Source of the DNA: Anoxypelagibacter sp902613655
Lineage (GTDB): Bacteria; Pseudomonadota; Alphaproteobacteria; Pelagibacterales; Pelagibacteraceae
Direction of reading: 5' to 3'
DNA length: 64,000 nt
Assembly: GCA_902613655.1 (NCBI GenBank)
Contig: CACMHR010000003.1
Coordinates: 31,317 to 95,316 of the forward strand
Within the stretch, counting starts at the first letter, position 1, and each line of letters opens with the position of its first letter. The translations under genes were made by a program, and so were the position numbers. The notes beneath the pieces were generated by a model that was given only the letters and a program-made list of their open reading frames with translations, was not told the DNA's origin and did not search any database. Below, in pieces: positions 33,490-42,984 of this stretch.

Positions 33490-34580
33490 TGAAGTTAAGT
33501 TATAAAAAATTCTATATCTGGTTTGTATTTTTCTATTTTATATTTAATATTGAAGGACATACAAAAAATCCTCCCTCATCGTTTGCAGATTTAGCAGATG
33601 AACTAATGCCATCAGTAGTTAATATTTCAACAACTCAAACAATAAAAACTCAAGCAAATCCATTTCCTTTTCAATTTCCTCCAGGTTCACCATTTGGTGA
33701 AATGTTTAAAGAATTTGATAAACCTACTGAGAGGAAAGCTACTTCTCTTGGATCAGGATTTATAATTAAAAAAGACGGAACTGTGATTACTAATAATCAT
33801 GTTATTGCAAACGCAGAGGATATTATAGTTAGAGTTAATAACAAAGAATATCAAGCCAAGGTAGTAGGAGCCGACCCTTATTCTGATATAGCGGTATTAA
33901 AAATTGAAACTTCAGATACTTTTAAAATAGTAGAGTTTGGAAATTCAGATAAATCAAGAGTTGGTGATTGGGTAGTTGCTATTGGAAATCCTTTTGGATT
34001 AGGAGGAACAGTTACGTCTGGAATAATATCTGCAAGAAACAGGGATATAAATTTAACAAGATATGATGATTTTATTCAAACGGACGCATCAATCAACCAA
34101 GGTAATTCTGGCGGACCTCTGTTTAATCTAGATGGAGATGTAATTGGAATAAATACTGCAATCATAAGTCCATCAGGAGCAAGCAGTGGAATTGGTTTTG
34201 CTATACCCGCAAACTATGCATCAACAATCATTGACCAATTAATAAAATTTGGTGAAACAAAAAGAGGTTGGCTAGGAGTTAGAATTCAAGAAGTTACAAA
34301 AGAAATGGCCTCAGTCGCAAATCTTGGTGATCCAAGAGGTGCATTTATTGGTGGAGTCTCCCAAGGAAGTCCTGCTGAAAAAGGGGGCATGAAAAGTGGA
34401 GACATAGTTCTAGAATTTGATGGCCAAAAAATTAAAACAATGCGTAACCTTCCAAAGGTAGTAGCAAATACACCACCAAATAAACGTGTTGCACTAAAAG
34501 TTTGGAGAGATAAAAAAACAATTACTTTAAAATTGACTTTAGGCAGAATGGAGTCAGCAGAAGAATTTAAAAAACAATAG
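33489..34580 (+). CDS. HtrA/Deg-type periplasmic serine protease with one PDZ domain
   Basis: Envelope quality-control protease. ATG at 33489 gives 363 residues. An in-frame TTG at 33471 lies inside the previous gene and is rejected. There is a signal peptide or anchor at about 5-20, then a trypsin-like domain with His104 (TNNHVIA), Asp133 (YSDIAVLKIE) and Ser207 (NQGNSGGPLF). One PDZ domain (GWLGVRIQEV ... SPAEKGGMKSGDIVLEFDG) follows. With a single PDZ it is DegS-like in layout rather than the two-PDZ DegP. Location after hflKC supports a role with FtsH in protein turnover. Confidence 0.93.
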   Translation: MKLSYKKFYIWFVFFYFIFNIEGHTKNPPSSFADLADELMPSVVNISTTQTIKTQANPFPFQFPPGSPFGEMFKEFDKPTERKATSLGSGFIIKKDGTVITNNHVIANAEDIIVRVNNKEYQAKVVGADPYSDIAVLKIETSDTFKIVEFGNSDKSRVGDWVVAIGNPFGLGGTVTSGIISARNRDINLTRYDDFIQTDASINQGNSGGPLFNLDGDVIGINTAIISPSGASSGIGFAIPANYASTIIDQLIKFGETKRGWLGVRIQEVTKEMASVANLGDPRGAFIGGVSQGSPAEKGGMKSGDIVLEFDGQKIKTMRNLPKVVANTPPNKRVALKVWRDKKTITLKLTLGRMESAEEFKKQ

Positions 34581-34581
34581 T

Positions 34582-35493
34582 TTGTCAAAAAAAATTATAC
34601 TTTTATTTGGTCCTACTGCATCTGGAAAATCTAAACTTGCTATAGATATAGCCAAAAAACTTAATGGTGAAATTTTAAACGCAGATAGTATGCAGGTTTA
34701 TAAAGAAATTAAAATTTTATCTGCAAGACCTAACAAGAGCACTATCAAACATCATTTTTATGGATTTTTGTCAGCCAAAAAATCATTCTCTGTGGGTGAA
34801 TGGTACAAATTAGTATCAAAAAAAATTAAAGAAATTCAAAAAAGAAAAAGAGTTCCGGTAGTTGTAGGTGGAACTGGATTATATTTTAGAGCCCTTACCG
34901 AAGGTCTTGTTGAAATACCAAAAGTAGAAAAAAAGAATTTTTCACATTTAATTCCATTGGAAAGAAGAATGATTGAAAATGAGTACGAAAAAAGAAATCC
35001 AACAATATTTCAAGGAATTGATAGAAATGATACACAAAGAGTTTCAAGAGCTATTTCAGTTTATGAGGGAACTGGTTTGACCTTAAAGGAATGGCAGAAT
35101 AAAGAAAACAAAAAATATTTTAAATCAGAGGATTTTGTTAAATTGTGTCTTTTACCGCCCAAAGATTTTTTAGAAAAAAAAATAAAAAAAAGATTTAATG
35201 AAATGTTAAAAAAAGGAGCTTTGGAAGAAGTACGTAATTATAGAGACAATGTTTATACACCAGCATTTTATTTCTCGGTACATACGACAATTGGTATTTC
35301 AGAAATCTTGTCATATCTATTAAAAAAAATTAGTTTAAATGAATGTAAAGACAGGGTGCTAATAAGAACTCGTCAATATGCCAAGAGGCAGTATACCTGG
35401 CAAAGAGGCCAGATGAAGGATTGGAAGCAATTTAGAGATACTAATTATCTTGATTTAAGAAAAAAAATTCTAAGTTATTTATCTAAAACTTGA
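34582..35493 (+). CDS. miaA: MiaA, tRNA dimethylallyltransferase (TTG start)
   Basis: Adds an isopentenyl group to A37 of tRNAs reading UNN codons. The P-loop GPTASGKS is at residues 10-17, then LNADSMQVYK and VVVGGTGLYFRALTEGL, and late RQYAKRQYTWQRGQ. The 303-residue length fits. The start must be the TTG at 34582, since the next in-frame ATG (in DSMQVY) would delete the P-loop. Two bases separate it from the htrA stop. Confidence 0.93.
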   Translation: MSKKIILLFGPTASGKSKLAIDIAKKLNGEILNADSMQVYKEIKILSARPNKSTIKHHFYGFLSAKKSFSVGEWYKLVSKKIKEIQKRKRVPVVVGGTGLYFRALTEGLVEIPKVEKKNFSHLIPLERRMIENEYEKRNPTIFQGIDRNDTQRVSRAISVYEGTGLTLKEWQNKENKKYFKSEDFVKLCLLPPKDFLEKKIKKRFNEMLKKGALEEVRNYRDNVYTPAFYFSVHTTIGISEILSYLLKKISLNECKDRVLIRTRQYAKRQYTWQRGQMKDWKQFRDTNYLDLRKKILSYLSKT

Positions 35494-35517
35494 CGCAAAA
35501 TTTACCTAAGATAGATT
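35490..35517 (+). promoter_or_regulatory. Possible promoter for ilvB
   Basis: TTGACG (35490-35495), 16-base spacer, TAGATT (35512-35517). Transcription would begin at about the ilvB ATG (35524), implying a leaderless or near-leaderless message. This is weak evidence from sequence only. Confidence 0.3.
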
Positions 35518-35523
35518 ACATTT

Positions 35524-37296
35524 ATGGGTAAATTATTTTCAGGTGCAGAAATCGTTTTTAAAGTTTTAGAACATCATAAAGTAGAGCATATATTTGGCTA
35601 CCCTGGTGGTGCAGTACTTCCTATTTATGATGAGTTAAAAAACCATAAAACAATAAAACATATTTTAGCTCGACACGAACAAGGCGCAGGGCATGCAGCA
35701 GAGGGATACGCACGTTCATCTGGAAAGCCAGGAGTTTTATTAGTTACTTCTGGGCCTGGAGCTACAAACGCTGTAACTGCTCTTACAGATGCTTATATGG
35801 ACTCAGTTCCATTAGTTTGCATAAGTGGTCAAGTCCCAACTCATTTAATCGGAACAGATGCATTTCAAGAATGTGATACGACTGGAATTACTAGACCTTG
35901 TACAAAACATAATTGGTTGGTTAAAGATGTAAACGATTTGGCAAAAATAATGGATTTAGCATTTAAAGTTGCAACAACTGGTAGACCTGGACCAGTTCTT
36001 GTAGATATACCAAAAGATATTCAATTTAAAAAAACAAATTTTATTTTAAAAAGTTCAAATAAGAAAAAATTAAATGGCAAATCAAGTCCGAATGGAAAAA
36101 TAAGCTCAAGTGATTTAGATAATGTTATTAATTTGATGAAAAAGTCTTCAAAACCAATTTTTTATACCGGGGGTGGAGTAATTAATTCAGGCCCAGATGC
36201 AAGTAAATCGTTAAGGGAACTTGTTTCATTAACTGGTTTTCCAATAACATCTACTTTGCAAGGTCTTGGAGCTTATCCAGGTGACGATCCTTTGTTTTTA
36301 GGAATGCTAGGAATGCACGGAACATATGAGGCGAACAACTCCATGTACAGTTGTGATCTAATGATAAATATTGGAGCAAGGTTTGATGATAGAATAACCG
36401 GAAAAGTAGATGAGTTTTCACCAAAGTCAAAAAAAATTCATGTGGATATTGATCCATCATCGATTGGGAAAAATATCAAAGTAGATTTAGCAGTTGTGAG
36501 TGATGTTGGTAGCTTTCTAAAAGCTTTAAACAAGAGAATAAAAGATAAACATAAAGATTTTTTAAACTCTAACAAACAAAATATTTCAAAATGGTGGAAG
36601 GACATAGATAAGTGGAGACAAAAAAAATCTTTAAGCTTTAAAAATAGCAAAGAAGTTATTAAACCACAGTATGCGGTGCAAAGACTTTACGAGTTATCAA
36701 AAAACCAAGATACTTACATTACAACTGAGGTAGGCCAGCACCAAATGTGGGCTGCTCAGCATTATAAATTTAACAAACCAAATAGATGGATGACTTCAGG
36801 TGGACTTGGCACAATGGGATACGGCTTACCAGCTGCAGTAGGTGTTCAAATTGCTCACCCAGATAAACTTGTTATCGATATCGCTGGGGAAGCATCTGTT
36901 TTGATGACCATGCAAGAAATGTCTACTGCTGTACAATACAAACTACCGATTAAAATATTTATTTTAAACAATCAGTACATGGGGATGGTTAGACAGTGGC
37001 AGGAACTTTTACATGAAAAAAATTATTCCGAAAGTTATACTGAAGCTTTACCAGATTTTGTTAAATTAGCTGAAGCATACGGTTGTGTGGGAATTCAAGC
37101 AACAAAACCAGAGGAGCTAGACGAAAAAATAAATGAAATGATTAATACAAAAGAACCAGTTATATTTGACTGTAGAGTTGATCCAGCTGAGAATTGTTTT
37201 CCGATGATACCTTCTGGAAAACCTCATAATCAAATGTTACTTGGTCCTGAAGATGAAAAAGAAGAAGTATCAGACGAAGGTAAGACTTTAGTATAA
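35524..37296 (+). CDS. ilvB: Acetolactate synthase large subunit
   Basis: Thiamine-diphosphate enzyme for the first common step of valine, leucine and isoleucine synthesis. The 590 residues show EHIFGYPGGAVLPIYD, the TPP glutamate in ARHEQGAGHAAEGYAR, ATNAVTALTDAYMDSVPLV, and the C-terminal TPP-binding fold. The metal/diphosphate motif reads AGEASVLMTMQEMSTA followed by FILNNQYMG. The usual GDG/GDA Asp is replaced by Glu (GEA). It overlaps ilvH by one base. Confidence 0.95.
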   Translation: MGKLFSGAEIVFKVLEHHKVEHIFGYPGGAVLPIYDELKNHKTIKHILARHEQGAGHAAEGYARSSGKPGVLLVTSGPGATNAVTALTDAYMDSVPLVCISGQVPTHLIGTDAFQECDTTGITRPCTKHNWLVKDVNDLAKIMDLAFKVATTGRPGPVLVDIPKDIQFKKTNFILKSSNKKKLNGKSSPNGKISSSDLDNVINLMKKSSKPIFYTGGGVINSGPDASKSLRELVSLTGFPITSTLQGLGAYPGDDPLFLGMLGMHGTYEANNSMYSCDLMINIGARFDDRITGKVDEFSPKSKKIHVDIDPSSIGKNIKVDLAVVSDVGSFLKALNKRIKDKHKDFLNSNKQNISKWWKDIDKWRQKKSLSFKNSKEVIKPQYAVQRLYELSKNQDTYITTEVGQHQMWAAQHYKFNKPNRWMTSGGLGTMGYGLPAAVGVQIAHPDKLVIDIAGEASVLMTMQEMSTAVQYKLPIKIFILNNQYMGMVRQWQELLHEKNYSESYTEALPDFVKLAEAYGCVGIQATKPEELDEKINEMINTKEPVIFDCRVDPAENCFPMIPSGKPHNQMLLGPEDEKEEVSDEGKTLV

Positions 37297-37844
37297 TGGC
37301 TAAATCTAAATCAGCTTACAGCGAACCTGGTAAACTTGGAAAATCCGAGCATCATATAATTGTTGTTTGGGTTGATAATGAAGCAGGTGTTTTAGCAAGA
37401 GTAGTTGGATTATTCTCAGGTAGAGGTTACAATATTGAGTCACTTGCAGTAGCCGAAGTTGATAGGAAAAAACATATCTCAAGAATTACAATCGTAACAT
37501 CAGGTTCTCCATCTGTAATAGAACAAATTAAACTCCAATTAAAAAAACTTATACCAGTTCATAAAGTTGCAGATTTTAAAAGGAATGATCCAAATATTTT
37601 GTTTAAAGAGTTAGCATTATTTAAAGTCGTTTCATCCAAAAAAAATAGAGAAAAAGCCCAAAAAGCTTGTAAAAAATACAACTCTTTTGTATTAGACAAA
37701 TCAAAAAACTCTTTTGTTATCCAAGTAACTGCTTTAAGAAGAGAGATTGATAAACTAATCGAGACACTTAGCCCGCTTGGATTAGTAAGTACCTCGAGAA
37801 CAGGTGCTGTTGCAATGACCAGAGGCTCTGAAATATTTAAATAG
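37296..37844 (+). CDS. ilvH: Acetolactate synthase small (regulatory) subunit
   Basis: Regulatory subunit that confers valine feedback. The 182 residues contain an N-terminal ACT domain (HHIIVVWVDNEAGVLARVVG, GLFSGRGYNIESLAVAEV) and a C-terminal ACT-like domain ending ETLSPLGLVSTSRTGAVAM. The start codon shares its A with the ilvB stop (TAATG), coupling the two subunits. It is slightly longer than E. coli IlvH because of a basic and serine-rich N-terminal extension. Confidence 0.94.
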   Translation: MAKSKSAYSEPGKLGKSEHHIIVVWVDNEAGVLARVVGLFSGRGYNIESLAVAEVDRKKHISRITIVTSGSPSVIEQIKLQLKKLIPVHKVADFKRNDPNILFKELALFKVVSSKKNREKAQKACKKYNSFVLDKSKNSFVIQVTALRREIDKLIETLSPLGLVSTSRTGAVAMTRGSEIFK

Positions 37845-37860
37845 TAGAAGGAATTTAAAA

Positions 37861-38880
37861 ATGAAAATGTTTTATGAAAAAGATGCGGACACAAATTTAA
37901 TCAAAGATAAAAAAGTTGCAATTTTTGGATATGGTAGCCAGGGACATGCACACGCACTTAATTTAAAAGATAGTGGTGTAAAAAATGTTGTTGTCGCTCT
38001 TCGAGAGGGATCATCAAGTATAAAAAAAGCTGAAAGCGAAGGACTTAAGGTAATGAGCTTATCAGATGCTGCGGAGTGGGCAGATGTTGTTATGTTACTT
38101 ACACCTGATGAACTTCAAGCTTCTATCTATAAAAATCATATTGAACAAAGAATGAGGGAGGGAACAAGTTTGGCTTTTGCTCATGGTTTAAATATTCATT
38201 TTAATTTAATTAATTCTAGAAAAGACTTAGATGTTTTTATGGTTGCACCTAAAGGACCAGGACATCTAGTTAGAAGTGAATATCAAAGAGGCGGAGGAGT
38301 TCCATGTCTTATGGCGGTTCACAAAGATAGTTCAGGCAAAGCTAGAGATCTAGCAATGTCCTATGCTTGTGCAGTTGGTGGTGGAAGATCAGGAATTATA
38401 GAGACAACATTTAAAGATGAATGCGAAACAGATTTATTTGGTGAACAAACAGTTTTATGTGGTGGATTAGTAGAGCTAATTAAAAATGGTTTTGAAACTC
38501 TAACAGAAGCTGGTTATCCACCTGAAATGGCTTATTTTGAAACTCTACATGAAGTCAAATTAATTGTAGATCTTATTTATGAAGGTGGAATTGCAAATAT
38601 GAATTATTCAATATCAAACACAGCAGAGTATGGGGAATATGTTTCAGGTAGAAAAATTGTTGACTCAAAAACCAAAGAGAAAATGAAAGAAGTTTTAAAA
38701 GATATTCAATCAGGCAAATTCACAAAACAATGGATGGATGAGTGTAAAGGTGGTCAGAAAAACTTTTTAAAAATGAGAGAGGAACTGGCAAAACACCCTA
38801 TTGAAAAGGTTGGAAAAAAACTTCGAGATCTAATGCCTTGGATTGGAAAAAATAAATTGGTAGACAAAGCCAAGAATTAA
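37861..38880 (+). CDS. ilvC: Ketol-acid reductoisomerase (class I)
   Basis: NADPH and magnesium enzyme converting acetolactate to dihydroxyisovalerate. 339 residues is the class I length. The cofactor loop reads GYGSQGHAHALNLKDSG, with VVALREGSSS after it. Metal and substrate residues lie in KGPGHLVRSEYQRGGGVP, DECETDLFGEQTVLCGG and EMAYFETLHEVKLIVDLIYEGG. A good ribosome-binding site AAGGA lies 8 bases before the ATG. It completes the ilvB-ilvH-ilvC operon. Confidence 0.97.
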   Translation: MKMFYEKDADTNLIKDKKVAIFGYGSQGHAHALNLKDSGVKNVVVALREGSSSIKKAESEGLKVMSLSDAAEWADVVMLLTPDELQASIYKNHIEQRMREGTSLAFAHGLNIHFNLINSRKDLDVFMVAPKGPGHLVRSEYQRGGGVPCLMAVHKDSSGKARDLAMSYACAVGGGRSGIIETTFKDECETDLFGEQTVLCGGLVELIKNGFETLTEAGYPPEMAYFETLHEVKLIVDLIYEGGIANMNYSISNTAEYGEYVSGRKIVDSKTKEKMKEVLKDIQSGKFTKQWMDECKGGQKNFLKMREELAKHPIEKVGKKLRDLMPWIGKNKLVDKAKN

Positions 38881-38920
38881 CCCAATCTGGCCAAAATTTC
38901 TAAATTTCTTAATAAATATT

Positions 38921-38948
38921 TTGCAAATTAACGTATTAATTGTATTAT
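38921..38948 (+). promoter_or_regulatory. Probable leuA promoter
   Basis: TTGCAA (38921-38926), 16-base spacer, TATTAT (38943-38948), about 25 bases before the leuA ATG at 38973. It lies in the 92-base gap after ilvC, one of the longer gaps in this part. Confidence 0.45.
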
Positions 38949-38972
38949 ATTTATCATCAAAAAATATACAAA

Positions 38973-40538
38973 ATGGAAGATAAAAACAGAATTATAATAT
39001 TTGATACGACCATGCGAGATGGCGAACAATCTCCTGGCGCATCAATGAGTCTTGAGGAAAAAATTCAAATATCCAGAGTATTTGATGAACTTGGTATTGA
39101 TGTTATAGAGGCTGGTTTCCCAATCGCATCTCCAGGAGATTTTGAAGCTGTTACAGCTATAAGTAAAATTTTAAAAAAATCAGTTCCCGCTGGTCTTGCA
39201 AGACATACAAAAAAAGATATTGATGCTTGTCACGAAGCATTAAAATCTGCCAAAAGATTTAGAATACACACTTTTATTTCAACAAGTTCACTTCACATGA
39301 AACACAAATTGAATAAAACACCTGAACAAGTAATTGATTCAATTAAAGAACATGTTACTTATGCTAGAAAATTTACAGACGATGTAGAGTGGTCTTGCGA
39401 GGATGGTACAAGAACTGACATGGATTTTATGTGCAAGACAGTCGAGCTAGCAATTAAATGTGGTGCTAAAACAATAAATATACCTGATACAGTTGGTTAC
39501 ACAGTTCCTTCAGAGTTTAAAAAGATTATTGAAACTTTAACAAACAAAGTTCCAAATATTGATAAAGCAATTTTATCGGTTCATTGCCACAACGATTTAG
39601 GCCTAGCAGTAGCAAATTCACTTGCAGGAGTTTCCGCTGGTGCAAGACAAGTTGAATGCACAATAAATGGTATTGGTGAAAGAGCAGGAAATGCAGCATT
39701 AGAGGAAATTGTTATGGCGATGAAAACTAGAAGTGACTTAATGCCATTCAAAACTGGAATAAATACAAAATTAATAAGCAAAGCATCTAAAACTGTTTCA
39801 AATGCTACTGGATTTCCAGTTCAATTCAATAAAGCTATCGTAGGAAAAAATGCTTTTGCTCATGAGTCAGGTATCCACCAGGATGGAATGCTTAAAAATA
39901 GAAACACATATGAGATAATGACACCCGAAAGTGTGGGAGTTAAAAAAACTTCTCTAGTAATGGGAAAACACTCGGGAAGACATGCCTTTAAAGATAAATT
40001 AAGTGATCTTGGATATGCAGGGGTAACTGATGATGTAATTCAAACTGCATTTGGAAAGTTCAAAATTTTAGCTGACAAAAAAAAACATGTTTATGATGAA
40101 GACATTATTGCGTTAGTAGATGATAGTTTAATTAAAGAAAGCAATGTAATTAATTTAAAATCTTTGAAAGTATTTGCAGGAACTGGAGAACCTCAAAAAG
40201 CAGAGATGACACTTGAAGTTTATGGTGAGCTTAAAAAAGCTAACGAAACAGGAGATGGTCCAGTTGATGCAATTTTTAAATGTATTAAAAAATTATATCC
40301 GCATGATGTAAAACTACAATTATACCAAGTTCATGCTGTAACTGAAGGAACTGACGCTCAAGCAACTGTGAGTGTAAGGATTGAAGAGAAAGGCAAAACA
40401 ACTGTTGGTCAAGCTGCCGACACAGATACTCTTGTTGCTTCTGCCAATGCTTATTTAAATGCATTAAATAAGATGATTATTAAAAGAGAAAAAACTGCTC
40501 CTGAAGAGTTTGAGCAAGAAAGAATGAAAGGTATATAA
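38973..40538 (+). CDS. leuA: 2-isopropylmalate synthase
   Basis: First committed enzyme of leucine synthesis, condensing acetyl-CoA with 2-ketoisovalerate, the product of the ilv pathway next door. ATG at 38973 (521 residues) is preferred to an in-frame TTG at 38940. Motifs are IFDTTMRDGEQSPGASM, SVHCHNDLGLAVANSLAG, GIGERAGNAALEE, AFAHESGIHQDGMLK and a C-terminal LeuA dimer/allosteric domain (QLYQVHAVTEGTDAQATV). mreB follows after 4 bases. Confidence 0.97.
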   Translation: MEDKNRIIIFDTTMRDGEQSPGASMSLEEKIQISRVFDELGIDVIEAGFPIASPGDFEAVTAISKILKKSVPAGLARHTKKDIDACHEALKSAKRFRIHTFISTSSLHMKHKLNKTPEQVIDSIKEHVTYARKFTDDVEWSCEDGTRTDMDFMCKTVELAIKCGAKTINIPDTVGYTVPSEFKKIIETLTNKVPNIDKAILSVHCHNDLGLAVANSLAGVSAGARQVECTINGIGERAGNAALEEIVMAMKTRSDLMPFKTGINTKLISKASKTVSNATGFPVQFNKAIVGKNAFAHESGIHQDGMLKNRNTYEIMTPESVGVKKTSLVMGKHSGRHAFKDKLSDLGYAGVTDDVIQTAFGKFKILADKKKHVYDEDIIALVDDSLIKESNVINLKSLKVFAGTGEPQKAEMTLEVYGELKKANETGDGPVDAIFKCIKKLYPHDVKLQLYQVHAVTEGTDAQATVSVRIEEKGKTTVGQAADTDTLVASANAYLNALNKMIIKREKTAPEEFEQERMKGI

Positions 40539-40542
40539 ATAA

Positions 40543-41577
40543 ATGTTTGGGTTAAATAAAATTTCTAAAATGTGGTCTCAAGATATGGCCATCGATTTGG
40601 GTACAGCTAACACACTTGTAGTGGTAAAGGGAAAAGGAGTGGTGTTAAATGAACCCTCAGTTGTTGCTATTATAGAAGAAAAAGGAAAAAAATCAGTTTT
40701 AGCAGTTGGTGATGAGGCTAAAACAATGCTTGGAAGAACACCCGGCAATATTTCAGCTGTAAGGCCGCTAAAAGACGGAGTTATAGCAGACTTCGTGGTT
40801 ACAGAGGAAATGATAAAACATTTTATTAAAAAAGTTCATAAAAAAAATGCTTTTGCTAACCCTAGAATTTTAGTTTGTGTACCAACAGGATCAACACCTG
40901 TTGAGAGAAAAGCTATTCAAGACTCTGCACTTGCAGCAGGTGCTAGAAAAGTTCAATTAATCGAGGAACCAATAGCTGCAGCGATTGGTGCAGGTCTTCC
41001 AATTTCGGAAGCTACAGGTTCAATGGTTGTAGACATCGGCGGAGGGACTACTGAGATAGCCGTTATGTCTTTAGGTGGAGTAGTTTATTCACAATCTTTA
41101 AGAGTTGCTGGAGATGCGATGGATCAGGCTATCATTGCCTACATGAGACAAAAGTTTAATTTATTAATTGGAGAAGCCAGTGCTGAAAAAATTAAAAAAG
41201 AAATTGGTACAGCTATAGCAACTGCTGGAAATACATATCTTATGAAAGGTAGAGACCTTAGATCAGGAACACCAAGAGAAATAACATTAAGAGAGGAAGA
41301 CACAGCTGCAGCACTTAAACCAACTTTAGATGTAATGATGTCTGGTATAAAAACTGCATTAGAGAATACTCCACCAGAGCTTTCAGCTGACCTAGTTGAT
41401 ATGGGTTTAATACTTACAGGCGGAGGAGCTTTACTTAAAAATATCGACAAACTTATATCAAAAGAAACTGGTTTACCCGTTCAGATAGCGGATGATCCAT
41501 TATCTTGTGTAGCTGTAGGAACTGGAAAGGCATTGGAACAAGAGGAATTATTCTCAACAATGCTATCGGAGTATTAA
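40543..41577 (+). CDS. mreB: MreB, rod-shape actin homologue
   Basis: Cytoskeletal ATPase that organises lateral wall growth. 344 residues with phosphate-1 motif MAIDLGTANTLV, VCVPTGSTPVERKAI, EEPIAAAIGAGLP, phosphate-2 VDIGGGTTEIAVMSLGG and the adenosine motif LTGGGALLKNIDK. These nucleotide-binding motifs are intact, unlike those of the FtsA-like protein in this window. An N-terminal amphipathic FGLNKISKMW may bind the membrane. Confidence 0.97.
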   Translation: MFGLNKISKMWSQDMAIDLGTANTLVVVKGKGVVLNEPSVVAIIEEKGKKSVLAVGDEAKTMLGRTPGNISAVRPLKDGVIADFVVTEEMIKHFIKKVHKKNAFANPRILVCVPTGSTPVERKAIQDSALAAGARKVQLIEEPIAAAIGAGLPISEATGSMVVDIGGGTTEIAVMSLGGVVYSQSLRVAGDAMDQAIIAYMRQKFNLLIGEASAEKIKKEIGTAIATAGNTYLMKGRDLRSGTPREITLREEDTAAALKPTLDVMMSGIKTALENTPPELSADLVDMGLILTGGGALLKNIDKLISKETGLPVQIADDPLSCVAVGTGKALEQEELFSTMLSEY

Positions 41578-41595
41578 TTTATTGATATTTAGGCA

Positions 41596-42468
41596 ATGGC
41601 AACAAGCAGAGATGATTTTGGAATAGCTATTCGCTCTGCTTTATTGCAGAGAGGAGCAAAACAAAAATTTTCTCTTTTCGTATTAATATTAGCTTCTATT
41701 TTAATTTTTGCTTTAGACAATTTAGAACTTAAACCTATTAAAGTCTTGCGAGGAGTCATAAATGATGGGGTATATCGTTTATCTGCCATATCTTCCTCAC
41801 CAATATCATTTGCATCTGCCTCAAAAAATTTTTTATCAACACATTTAAATATTTATAAAGAAAATGAGGAATTAAAAAAGAAAATCGAGGTACTCGAAAA
41901 AGATAGATTTGATACTCTTTATCTTCAAACAGAAAATAATAAGTTACAAGAGGTCTTAGACTTAGACAAAACAACTGCCTATTCAACAATTGGTGCAAAA
42001 ATAATGTTAGACAAAGACAGTCCGTACTTAAATTCTGTTGTAATTAACAAAGGCTCAAATGTTGGAATAAAACTTGGAATGCCAGTATTGAGCAAAGGAA
42101 ATTTGGTTGGAAGAATTGTAGAAGTTAATTATATTTCATCAAGAATTTTATTACTAAATGATCTCAATAGCAAAATTCCTGCAGTAATTTCTCCATCAGG
42201 AGAACAAGCTATTCTTTCTGGTATAGGGCAAAAAAACCCTACATTAGAATATCTTCCTGATGGTTTTCAAAACGTAGATAATCTTACAGTTTATACATCT
42301 GGCAAAGATGGGGTTTTGTTTCCAGGAATTTCAATAGGAAAAATTATAAGAGACGAAGATGATGAAAGTGATGAAGACAGGATCAGAGTTAAACTTTTTA
42401 GCGATCCGACGCAGATACTTTATGTTAACGTTGTTTTAGACAAATCAAATGATGAAGAGGCAAAGTAA
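41596..42468 (+). CDS. mreC: MreC, rod-shape scaffold protein
   Basis: Bitopic periplasmic scaffold of the elongasome. 290 residues: a short cytoplasmic N-terminus, one membrane segment at about 26-42, a coiled-coil stretch (IYKENEELKKKIEVLEKD), then the beta-barrel MreC domain containing VVINKGSNVGIKLGMPVLSKGNLVGRIVEV. The end abuts mreD with no gap. Confidence 0.93.
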   Translation: MATSRDDFGIAIRSALLQRGAKQKFSLFVLILASILIFALDNLELKPIKVLRGVINDGVYRLSAISSSPISFASASKNFLSTHLNIYKENEELKKKIEVLEKDRFDTLYLQTENNKLQEVLDLDKTTAYSTIGAKIMLDKDSPYLNSVVINKGSNVGIKLGMPVLSKGNLVGRIVEVNYISSRILLLNDLNSKIPAVISPSGEQAILSGIGQKNPTLEYLPDGFQNVDNLTVYTSGKDGVLFPGISIGKIIRDEDDESDEDRIRVKLFSDPTQILYVNVVLDKSNDEEAK

Positions 42469-42984
42469 ATGGCTATAAATGTAAAAGGCTTTAAAGATGC
42501 TTTATTAAGGTCTTTACCATTGATTATACTTATTTATGTTAGTATTTCAGAATTTCAAACCCAGTTTTATTACTGGAAAATTTTTTCTTTTAATCTTCAA
42601 TTTATAATAATTTATTATTGGGTTTTAAGGGATCCATCTATTCTCGGATATGGGTTTATATTTTTATGTGGATTAATAAATGATGTAGTGTTGAGCTTAA
42701 ATCTTGGAACAAGCGCACTTTCTTACTTATTTGTATCCCTCGTAGCCGCATATATAAGGACAGCAACGGTAAGAAGCACTCTAATATCTGACTGGTTTAC
42801 TTTTGTAATTGCGATAATGGGAGGCAATTTCATAACTTTCATTTTAATTAAAAATTTTTCTGATGTTGGAGTAAGTTATATTGATTTTTTCTATAACTCT
42901 TTATTTACATTTGTATTATACCCTGCCTTTTGGGGGATTTTTGAATTATATAAAAGAGGTATTTCTTTGAGGGTTTATGATTAA
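42469..42984 (+). CDS. mreD: MreD, rod-shape membrane protein
   Basis: 171 residues with about five membrane helices and the MreD-type motif RDPSILGYGFIFLCGLINDVVL. It acts with MreC and PBP2 in lateral wall synthesis. The ATG is immediately after the mreC stop, and the end overlaps mrdA by 8 bases. Confidence 0.88.
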   Translation: MAINVKGFKDALLRSLPLIILIYVSISEFQTQFYYWKIFSFNLQFIIIYYWVLRDPSILGYGFIFLCGLINDVVLSLNLGTSALSYLFVSLVAAYIRTATVRSTLISDWFTFVIAIMGGNFITFILIKNFSDVGVSYIDFFYNSLFTFVLYPAFWGIFELYKRGISLRVYD

